A stretch of 64,000 bases of DNA. Origin: Bacteroidetes bacterium 2013_40CM_41_45 (lineage in GTDB: Bacteria; Bacteroidota; Bacteroidia; AKYH767-A; 2013-40CM-41-45). Each line of letters starts with the position of its first letter. Position 1 is the first letter of the stretch. Location: contig NGFH01000011.1 of NCBI GenBank assembly GCA_002215675.1, forward strand, positions 310,001-374,000, given 5' to 3'. The position numbers and the translations under genes are program-made. The notes under the pieces were generated by a model. That model searched no databases. It was not told where the DNA came from and was given only the letters and a program-made list of their open reading frames with translations. Below, piece after piece: positions 39,835 through 47,842 of this stretch.

Positions 39835-42474
39835 TCAGAAATAATTCTGGTCGTAGAATGCAAGATATTTTTCTATGTCCTTTTCTTTGAGAAGCTTTAT
39901 ATAATTTCCGGCAGAAATAGTAAACAGTTCGAAGCTTCCGGGAGTGAACGACCCGAAAATATTTTCATCTTCTTTGAGAGCTACCGTGTAATCCTGCCCT
40001 GTGGGTTTATCTGCAAATTCCTGAATCGTAATCATCTGCCTGTCTTTTCCTAATTGCTGCACTCCAATTTTCAGCTGCAGCAAGCTGTAATACATTGTAT
40101 TGTAGTCTGACAGTTTTACTTTCAGTGATTCTGAATTCACATCCTTCTGCAGAAATGTAATAACTGTATAGTGAACGGTGTCAGGCACAAATGTAAATGC
40201 ATTGCTGTCTGCCTGTGCAGGTGATTGCTGTTTTATGCTGTCTTTCTGAACGCCGTTGATATAATCAAGAATTTCCTGTGCCTGGTTTTTTACCGGGTCG
40301 GTCGGATAATTTTTTATAATGTCTTTTAGTGATGATGCAAAAATCGGGATGGTATTAGTTCTTCCTATCGATAGAGTCTTCAGATAATCGAACTTGGGCA
40401 TGAGAACATTTGCGGGGAACAACGAATCTGAAATCTGCTTGCGCCGAATCACCTCGGCATATTCTGCATTCATATATTTGTTGTAGGTGCTTTCATAATA
40501 GTGATTCAAAGCCGAATCGCTGAGCAAGCGTACCGAAGACTTATCAGGATTGCGGATAAGAGCCGCATACTCGCTTTCGGGATACTGGTTCAGCAGAATA
40601 TTTTTATAGTAATCGCGCTTGGCCGAATCATCAACTGCGAGATATATCCTGTAAAGATTATAGTATGACTGCAGCGTATATTTGTTATCGGGAAAACGTT
40701 TAAGCATCGTTTCAAAAGATTCCGCCGATGCATACATATCTCCGAGGCTTTCTTTATAGATAAGTCCGTTGGAATAGTAGGCATCAATGATTTTCCGGTT
40801 CGATGCGTCACGCATTTTTTCAGTCAAAGGAATTTTCTCGAGAAATTTCTTTTTCAGCGCGGCCACTTTTTTCGTTTTTGCATCCGGGTCGGGCACAGAA
40901 TCTTTTTTATCGATTCCAACACTCTCTTCCTCCCCTTCGGATTCCTGCTGTGCTACAACCACAGATTCCTTATTTACCCTTCGCCAGTTATCTTCCGATT
41001 TACGGTTTCCCCACTTCTTAATAAATTCGTTAAAGCCAAAGCTCACCGTCTGGGGATTATAAAAATACCACCCTCCCGATGCCGACTGTGTTCCAAAAGG
41101 ATTTTCACGTTCAGTTCCTGAAGGAGCAAACTGCTTGCTCTGTTGTTGCTGCTGCTCCTTCTTCAACTTCTCCTGCAGTTTTTTAAATTCTTCCTCGGCA
41201 TATTTTTTCAGTGCAATTTGTTCGAGCGTATCATCCAGGGCTTCTTCAGATAAGGTAGAAAGATGCTGCAAACTATCCTCGAGTGCAATAGTGTTAAGAT
41301 TTTTCATCAGCTTGGTTAAGCTGTTGCGCCTGTTGAGAATCAAATCATAATCCGGATGGTCGGTGGAGAGAAAAACCATAGTGCTGTCGTAATAGGTTCT
41401 TGCCGCCTTATAATTGTGCTTTGAAAAATAAATTTTACCCATATCGAGGTATGCGATAGCTTTCTGGTTATCATTTCCTTTGCTATGGTCAACGGACATG
41501 CGGAGATTTTCTAATGCCTTCACAGTGTCCTTTTCATTGAGCGACAAACCCCCAAGGGCATAATAAATCTGGTCCAGGTAATCCTTGTTCTTTTCATCCT
41601 TCAGCATTCTCAGTAGTTCTCTTTTCACTTCTTTGCCGCTCTTATCATCAGAGTCGAAGCAACGGGCTCTGTTGATGCGCGCATTGAAAGCCATTTCGTA
41701 AACCGGATTTTTATGAATCACATCCGAATAAAAACGGAATGCATTTTTATTTTGGTTTTCGTGCTGGTAAATCTGCGCCAGTATAAACATATACCTGATT
41801 TTTGAATCCCTGTTTTTGGTATGGGGCACGGCTTTGACAAGATGTTCTGCTGCTTTGGGATAATCGCGCAGCTGAAGATAAAAATCTGCCAGCACCGCTT
41901 CCAGTTCCCCGCGGAGCGCTTTCGGAAATTTTGGCTCGCTCTTTAAATAATCGAGAGTAAATTCTGCAGAAGAAAACTTGGTGAGTGCAATATTGGTTTG
42001 CGCCAGCCATATAAGCGCTTCGAACTTACTTGGGTCATCAGGAAATGATGACGACACGTATTCAAAAGTTTCGGTGGCAGAAAAATAATCGTGCTTGAAA
42101 AACTGCGCCTTGCCAATGAGCAGCCAGTTTTCATCTATCCACCTGCAATGCTCGGTTCCCTGAATATTGATAGAATGCCGCTGTATGACAAGGGATGATT
42201 TTTTGATTACCTCATCCATTTCAGGAAAAATGCTTTTGGCTTTCTGCACATCCCCGTAACGGAACACAGAAAGAATGCGGTCGTATTTATCGGTGTGCTG
42301 TTCGGCAAGCTTGTCAACCCCCTCTTTCAGCTTTAGCTTGCCATTGTAATAGCCATTGAAATGAGCCGTGGTATTATGATAAGCCCGGCTGAAAATGGTA
42401 TTTTTTTTCGTGGAGCACGATACCATCAAAACCGCTGCGGCAATAACGAACAAAAAATTCTTTTTCTTTATCAT
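39835..42474 (-). CDS. TPR lipoprotein SprE/PorW (type IX secretion/gliding-associated)
   Basis: VSCSTKKNTIFSRAYHNTTAHFNGYYNGKLKLKEG...SVFRYGDVQKAKSIFPEMDEVIKKSSLVIQRHS; start refined to MIKKKNF. Confidence 0.85.
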   Translation of the reverse strand: MIKKKNFLFVIAAAVLMVSCSTKKNTIFSRAYHNTTAHFNGYYNGKLKLKEGVDKLAEQHTDKYDRILSVFRYGDVQKAKSIFPEMDEVIKKSSLVIQRHSINIQGTEHCRWIDENWLLIGKAQFFKHDYFSATETFEYVSSSFPDDPSKFEALIWLAQTNIALTKFSSAEFTLDYLKSEPKFPKALRGELEAVLADFYLQLRDYPKAAEHLVKAVPHTKNRDSKIRYMFILAQIYQHENQNKNAFRFYSDVIHKNPVYEMAFNARINRARCFDSDDKSGKEVKRELLRMLKDEKNKDYLDQIYYALGGLSLNEKDTVKALENLRMSVDHSKGNDNQKAIAYLDMGKIYFSKHNYKAARTYYDSTMVFLSTDHPDYDLILNRRNSLTKLMKNLNTIALEDSLQHLSTLSEEALDDTLEQIALKKYAEEEFKKLQEKLKKEQQQQQSKQFAPSGTERENPFGTQSASGGWYFYNPQTVSFGFNEFIKKWGNRKSEDNWRRVNKESVVVAQQESEGEEESVGIDKKDSVPDPDAKTKKVAALKKKFLEKIPLTEKMRDASNRKIIDAYYSNGLIYKESLGDMYASAESFETMLKRFPDNKYTLQSYYNLYRIYLAVDDSAKRDYYKNILLNQYPESEYAALIRNPDKSSVRLLSDSALNHYYESTYNKYMNAEYAEVIRRKQISDSLFPANVLMPKFDYLKTLSIGRTNTIPIFASSLKDIIKNYPTDPVKNQAQEILDYINGVQKDSIKQQSPAQADSNAFTFVPDTVHYTVITFLQKDVNSESLKVKLSDYNTMYYSLLQLKIGVQQLGKDRQMITIQEFADKPTGQDYTVALKEDENIFGSFTPGSFELFTISAGNYIKLLKEKDIEKYLAFYDQNYF

Positions 42475-42639
42475 GAATGGCTTTGCAATGTACAACCGGC
42501 TGTAACGCAATAACTGCAAAAATATTTTATTTTTTCGGGATGAAACGATTTATACCGTGAAGCATTTGAATTTGCCGAAGATAACCAGCTTTCTGTGAAA
42601 ATAATCATTAGCTTTGTTCGCATAAAATAAATTGATTCG

Positions 42640-44412
42640 ATGAAGAAATTACTCATATTTTTTATTTTTATCTCTTCAGTTTCTTTTGCCCAGCTTCCTA
42701 ATTATATGACTCCGGAAGAGCAGGGCATTATGAACAGCTATCTTATTTCGGCGCGCTCCTACACTTCGCCCGCCGCAATGATGAACCCCCCCGCCTCTCC
42801 GGTAAGGGCATCGGCCGAGTGGGAAGAAATTGACGGACTGATGGTGGCATGGGCGGGTTATACAAACATTCTTCGCGAAATTGTTCGCGCTGCTCGTCTC
42901 GAAACGCAAGTATATATTATCTGCGGCTCGTCATGTAATAGCACAGACTCTACTTCCATTAAAAGTTATTTAACCAGCGGAGGCGTACCGCTTAGCAACA
43001 TCCATTTTGTATACACGGGCTGCAACAGTGTTTGGGCGCGCGATTACGGGCAATGGAATATTTATACCAACGATGTGGATTCATTACTGCTCATCGACTG
43101 GATTTATAACCGCCCGCGGCCGCTCGATGATGTGGTTCCGCAAGCCATAGCCAACGTGTTCAGCCTGCCGCTTTATAGTATGAACCAGCCTCCCAACGAT
43201 ATCTGTAACACGGGAGGTAATTTTATGGTGGATGGTTTTGGAACTGCATTTGCATCTAACCTTATCGTGAATGAAAATGATGGCAACGGCCCCTATGCAA
43301 TTGCCTATCCGAATCATACTATTCCGGAGATTGATTCGCTCATGAGTGATTTCATGGGAGTGACACGTTATATTAAAATGACAACGCTTCCTTATGATGG
43401 CATTCATCATATTGATATGCATATGAAACTGCTGGACGAGGAAACATTGCTTATCGGGCAGTATCCTGCCAGCACCGCTGACGGCCCGCAGATTGAAGCG
43501 AACCTTCAGTACATACTAAGTAATTTCAATTCTGTTTACGGAACTCCTTACAAGATAGTCCGCATTGTAATGCCTCCCGATGCTTCAGGAAATTATCCGG
43601 ATCAGTTTGGCGATTACAGAACGTATACGAATTCTGTTTTTGTAAATAAAACTATAATTATACCGACCTATGCGCAACAATATGATACTACTGCGTTACG
43701 AATATACAGCGAAGCGTTGCCGGGTTATACCATCAAGGCCATAGACTGCAACAGTATAATTTCTGCAAGCGGTGCCGTCCATTGCATCACAAAAGAAATT
43801 GCTTCAAGCAACCCGCTTCTCATTTCGCATCAACCGCTTAGCGATACATATGACACTGTGAATCCGTACCAGGTGGATGCACGCATTCAGCACCGCTCCG
43901 GAATTGCATCAGCAGAAATCTATTATCGCACCGATACTACCCAACCATACATTTCTGTGCCCATGACGCAAACCATTAACCCTATATATTGGTCAGGATA
44001 TATTCCTGCGCAACCTGCCGGAACAAGAGTGTATTATTATGTGCACGCAATGGCCGTTTCGGGCAAGCAGCAAGTACGTCCCATGCCTGCCCCGGTGGGC
44101 TGCTGGGCTTTTAATGTGTTGAATCCTACTTCGGTTCCTGAAAATATTTCGGAGCAAATTACGATACACGAAATTTTCCCGAATCCGTCCCACGGTATCA
44201 CATGTATTCCGGTAGTGTCGGCCTGGACAATGACGGCAGATGTTTCATTGCATGATATCACCGGAAGAAAAATTCAAAACATTTTCAACGGAACACTTAA
44301 AAGAGGGGACAACAAATTTTTCCTGAACTCTATGGGCATGGCTCCGGGAGTTTACATGGTAGTACTTACTTCAGATGGCCTGCAGAAAACAAGCAAACTT
44401 GTTATCCGCTGA
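42640..44412 (+). CDS. Secreted PPAD/agmatine deiminase-family protein with Ig-like and T9SS C-terminal domains
   Basis: VRASAEWEEIDGLMVAW, VWARDYGQW, GIHHIDMHMKLL, YTNSVFVNKTIIIPTY, SASGAVHCITKEIA; C-term HEIFPNPSHGITCIPV...PGVYMVVL. Confidence 0.82.
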   Translation: MKKLLIFFIFISSVSFAQLPNYMTPEEQGIMNSYLISARSYTSPAAMMNPPASPVRASAEWEEIDGLMVAWAGYTNILREIVRAARLETQVYIICGSSCNSTDSTSIKSYLTSGGVPLSNIHFVYTGCNSVWARDYGQWNIYTNDVDSLLLIDWIYNRPRPLDDVVPQAIANVFSLPLYSMNQPPNDICNTGGNFMVDGFGTAFASNLIVNENDGNGPYAIAYPNHTIPEIDSLMSDFMGVTRYIKMTTLPYDGIHHIDMHMKLLDEETLLIGQYPASTADGPQIEANLQYILSNFNSVYGTPYKIVRIVMPPDASGNYPDQFGDYRTYTNSVFVNKTIIIPTYAQQYDTTALRIYSEALPGYTIKAIDCNSIISASGAVHCITKEIASSNPLLISHQPLSDTYDTVNPYQVDARIQHRSGIASAEIYYRTDTTQPYISVPMTQTINPIYWSGYIPAQPAGTRVYYYVHAMAVSGKQQVRPMPAPVGCWAFNVLNPTSVPENISEQITIHEIFPNPSHGITCIPVVSAWTMTADVSLHDITGRKIQNIFNGTLKRGDNKFFLNSMGMAPGVYMVVLTSDGLQKTSKLVIR

Positions 44413-44452
44413 TTGGTTCAAACCATCAAGGCTTTAGCCGCTTAATCAATTA

Positions 44453-45052
44453 ATGAATCTGCCGCGTTACTTCTTTTTCATTTTTCTATTTGCAATCATT
44501 GTTTCATGCTCATCAGAAAAGAAAAAAACTTTTCTTGCTGACCATACAGCGCTGAATTCTGTCCTGGTAAAATCACTGGATGGTAGAATTTCTTCGGCCG
44601 GCGATTTGATAAAGGGTCACCGGGTCAGCGTATTTTATTTTCTCATGCCCGGCTGCCCGATGTGCGAGGCCTATACGCTTCCTATTAATGAGATGGATAA
44701 AAAATTCTCTGAGAAAGGAATTTCCTTCTGCGGAATATTTTCTTCCGGTTATTATTCTGATGAAGAAATCCTTTCTTTTCGCAACGATTTTAAAATCAAT
44801 ATTCCTTTTTACCGCGATATAGATTCCAAGCTCACCCATTCGGTTGGTGCAACGGTAACTCCCGAAGTTTTTGTGCTGGATTCAACTGCGACAATTCTTT
44901 ATAGTGGCAGCATAGACAACTGGGCGTATAGTACCGGAAAAATTAAAATGGAGGCAACAGAATTTTTTTTGAATGATGCGTTAGAAAATATTTTGAACGG
45001 CAAGCCGGTTGCATTGAAAGAAACTAAAGCATACGGATGCATCATCGAATAG
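44453..45052 (+). CDS. Redoxin/thioredoxin-fold lipoprotein
   Basis: FYFLMPGCPMCEAYTLPINEM; VGATVTPEVFVLDSTATILYSGSIDN; C-term GKPVALKETKAYGCIIE. Confidence 0.82.
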   Translation: MNLPRYFFFIFLFAIIVSCSSEKKKTFLADHTALNSVLVKSLDGRISSAGDLIKGHRVSVFYFLMPGCPMCEAYTLPINEMDKKFSEKGISFCGIFSSGYYSDEEILSFRNDFKINIPFYRDIDSKLTHSVGATVTPEVFVLDSTATILYSGSIDNWAYSTGKIKMEATEFFLNDALENILNGKPVALKETKAYGCIIE

Positions 45053-45053
45053 A

Positions 45054-45127
45054 GTTATACGTTATATGTTATAAGTTATACGCTTTTTCAATTGTCTCAT
45101 ATTTTCGTATAACGTATAACATATAAC
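45054..45127. repeat. Inverted repeat made of heptamers: GTTATAC-GTTATAT-GTTATAA-GTTATAC ... CGTATAA-CGTATAA-CATATAA
   Basis: Direct reading; intergenic, ends just upstream of the next start codon. Confidence 0.7.
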
Positions 45128-45140
45128 TATTTTCACCCTC

Positions 45141-46520
45141 ATGTCGCGCAAAAAGTTATTGCTGTATTTAATCTTTGCTCTTTTCGCTGCAGGTGTGGCG
45201 ATAGATTATTTTATTTTAAAGAGGGAGAAAGTCACATACAGTAACCGGGTTGCAAAAATAATTTTTGAAAAGTGCACGCCGTGTCACCGCCAGGGTGAAG
45301 TGGGGATATTTCCGCTGGTTACATACCGGGACGCATCGCGAAGGGCAAAAATGCTTGCAAAAGTTGCCCGCGAAAAAATAATGCCGCCCTGGCCTGCCGA
45401 TTACAATTACGTTCATTATGCGGGCGAACGATACCTGACAGAAAAAGAAATAAAAATGCTTGAGGATTGGGCAGAGAGCGGAGCGCCACTTGGCGACAGC
45501 ACAAAAATTCCTCCGTTGCCTGAATTTCCCACCGGCTCACAGCTTGGCAAACCGGATTTGGTTCTAAAGATGAAAGATGTTATTCCATTACCGGGCGATA
45601 ACAGGGATAAATTCTTGCTCGTCAAAATTCCCTATGAAATTAAGCAAGACACTTTTATCCGCGCCATTGAGTTCGTTCCGGGCAACAGGCGTTTGGTACA
45701 TCATGTGAATGGGCATTTGATACAATATGAATATGATAAAAAGAAAGATGTTTTTGGGGGAGAAACTTTTGTGCAGCAATACACCGGCATGCCGCAGGAA
45801 GAAATGTACAAAAAAATAAACCTGCTCAATGATGATGGAAGCTATCCCATGCTTACCGGTTCAATCACAAATTATTTGCCCGGAGTTTTGCCTGCTATTT
45901 ATCCCCAGGGAATTGGCGTATACCGCATGAGCAGAAAAGGCGCATTGCTGCTCAAGAATATTCATTACGGCCCCACACCTGTAGATACAAGCGACCAATC
46001 TTCTTTTAATATTTTTTTCAGCGCTGCACCGCCCGAACGGCCTGTTCGCGATATGATTCTGGGAACGTTTGGCATTTCAAAAATTGAACCGCCTCTTGTT
46101 GTTCCTGCAGGAGAAATAAAAACATTTCATACCAGGGTTGTTTTGAAAACAGATATTTCAATCCTTACCGTAAATCCGCACATGCACCTGCTGGGAAAAA
46201 CTTTTCTTGCTTATGCGTTGACTCCTGCAGGCGATACCATTCATCTTGTTAAAATAAATCAATGGGATTTCCGCTGGCAGTTTTTTTATACGTTCAAAAA
46301 AATACTCCGCATTCCTGCAGGCTCTGTCATTCATGTGTATGGAACTTTTGATAACACTACCGCTAATCCAAACAACCCCTTCAATCCTCCGCAAACGATT
46401 AAAGAAGGAGATGAATTTGAAGGTATGAGCACTACAAGCGAAATGTTTCAACTCATTATTTCTTATATGCCATATAAGAAAGGTGATGAAAATATTTCTG
46501 TGAGCAATACTTTTAAATAA
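45141..46520 (+). CDS. Heme-c plus PHM-like copper-dependent monooxygenase, N-terminally membrane-anchored
   Basis: CTPCHR heme site; RLVHHVNGHL, LKNIHYGP, VNPHMHLLGKTF, MSTTSEMFQLIISYM. Confidence 0.78.
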   Translation: MSRKKLLLYLIFALFAAGVAIDYFILKREKVTYSNRVAKIIFEKCTPCHRQGEVGIFPLVTYRDASRRAKMLAKVAREKIMPPWPADYNYVHYAGERYLTEKEIKMLEDWAESGAPLGDSTKIPPLPEFPTGSQLGKPDLVLKMKDVIPLPGDNRDKFLLVKIPYEIKQDTFIRAIEFVPGNRRLVHHVNGHLIQYEYDKKKDVFGGETFVQQYTGMPQEEMYKKINLLNDDGSYPMLTGSITNYLPGVLPAIYPQGIGVYRMSRKGALLLKNIHYGPTPVDTSDQSSFNIFFSAAPPERPVRDMILGTFGISKIEPPLVVPAGEIKTFHTRVVLKTDISILTVNPHMHLLGKTFLAYALTPAGDTIHLVKINQWDFRWQFFYTFKKILRIPAGSVIHVYGTFDNTTANPNNPFNPPQTIKEGDEFEGMSTTSEMFQLIISYMPYKKGDENISVSNTFK

Positions 46521-46557
46521 AATTGCGAGGCAGGTTGTACGAATCCGTCAGCTGACC

Positions 46558-46629
46558 GGCGAATTTGCGAATGCACTTTACTAATACTGGATTCGTAATT
46601 CGTAAATTCGCAAAGTTTCGATATTCGAA
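46558..46629. repeat. ATTCGTAA-type array with inverted arm upstream of a DinB-family gene
   Basis: GCGAATTTGCGAATG ... ATTCGTA-ATTCGTAA-ATTCGCAA-AGTTTCGATATTCGAA. Confidence 0.6.
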
Positions 46630-46631
46630 CC

Positions 46632-47123
46632 ATGAAAGATTTATTACTCAATTATGCCCGCTACAATTTGTGGGCCAACAAGCGCATCTGTGATTTTCTG
46701 CTCCAGGTAGAAGAAGAAAAACTGAACCGCGAAATCGTCAGCAGCTTTTCAGGCATAAAAAAAACGTGTGCACATGTGCTGGGCGCTGAAACTGTATGGG
46801 TGATGCGGCTGCATGGAACTTCTCCTTCTTCATCGCCGGCAAAGTACGAGGAGATGCCGATGAGCGAGATAGCAAAACTGTGGCTGGACAAATCGCAGGA
46901 AATTATTAATTATGTTGAAAGCAAAACAGAACATGAGCTGGCAGAAATGCTTTCGTATAAAAACATTGCGGGGCAGGCCTTCACAAATTCTATCCGCGAT
47001 ATTATGCAGCACGTAGCAAACCACGGAACCTATCATCGCGGGCAAATAATCAGCATGCTAAGGCAAGTAGGATACACTAAACTTTTCGATACAGATTACA
47101 TCACCTTCTGCAGAGAGCAGTGA
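46632..47123 (+). CDS. DinB/YfiT-family putative metalloenzyme
   Basis: NYARYNLWANKRI; THVLGAE-like CAHVLGAETVWVMRL; HVANHGTYHRGQI. Confidence 0.85.
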   Translation: MKDLLLNYARYNLWANKRICDFLLQVEEEKLNREIVSSFSGIKKTCAHVLGAETVWVMRLHGTSPSSSPAKYEEMPMSEIAKLWLDKSQEIINYVESKTEHELAEMLSYKNIAGQAFTNSIRDIMQHVANHGTYHRGQIISMLRQVGYTKLFDTDYITFCREQ

Positions 47124-47424
47124 GACAGACAAGCCCATCTTTATTTTTAAAGTTTTTGCGTCCACCCATCATTTTGATATGAATAGTATGCCCAACCTTA
47201 AGTTGGCAACCGTAAACCATTCATTCGCGGAAAAGTTCAAAAAAACAATGGTTTTGCGTTGGATATGTGTTTGCTAATTGTTAATTTTGGCTCTTCATAA
47301 GTATAAGGGAATTTTTGCTGACCGTAACTTCTGAGTAAAAAACGGAGTTTTAGTTTTTTAAGTTTCTATGGCAAATGCCGGAACGCAGAAGAGCGGGCAG
47401 TTGAACATTTAAAATTATAACCCG

Positions 47425-47805
47425 ATGAGAAAATTTATACTCTTAATATCGCTTGCATTTGCAGCGGTATTTATTTGCATTTCTTCTGTTGAGGCACAGC
47501 AAAACTCTGCAAAAGAAGATTTGGCTTACAGGCTTCCGGCTCTGGTTTCTGAAAAAACCGTACCCATGTTCGACCAGGTTTTTGCGGGCATGCCGGGAGT
47601 TAAAATTGTTGCCTACTGTTACAACCTCGATTTAATTGTTTTTGAAGTAGACCGCTCTGTGCAACCCAATGACGAAGCCATCCACCAGAAAATTCACACC
47701 ATCTTTAAAACCGATGACAACAGTTTGAAGCTCGAAGGCATCCAATCGTTCAACCGCGGCGGCTATCTTGTTATGTGTAATGAGTCTGACCTGATTACAC
47801 GCTAA
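47425..47805 (+). CDS. Small secreted hypothetical protein
   Basis: Signal peptide ending SSVEAQQ; no recognised family. Confidence 0.5.
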   Translation: MRKFILLISLAFAAVFICISSVEAQQNSAKEDLAYRLPALVSEKTVPMFDQVFAGMPGVKIVAYCYNLDLIVFEVDRSVQPNDEAIHQKIHTIFKTDDNSLKLEGIQSFNRGGYLVMCNESDLITR

Positions 47806-47842
47806 CCGTTCTTAAAAATATTTTTTCACTTTTTAAAATATA

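Noticed and set aside
4321-46629. CRISPR array interpretation of the short repeats
   Set aside because: Units are 7-9 nt with no unique spacers and no cas genes nearby
46632-47123. DNA polymerase IV by the name DinB
   Set aside because: This is the unrelated DinB/YfiT metalloenzyme family; the true Pol IV is at 6453..8228
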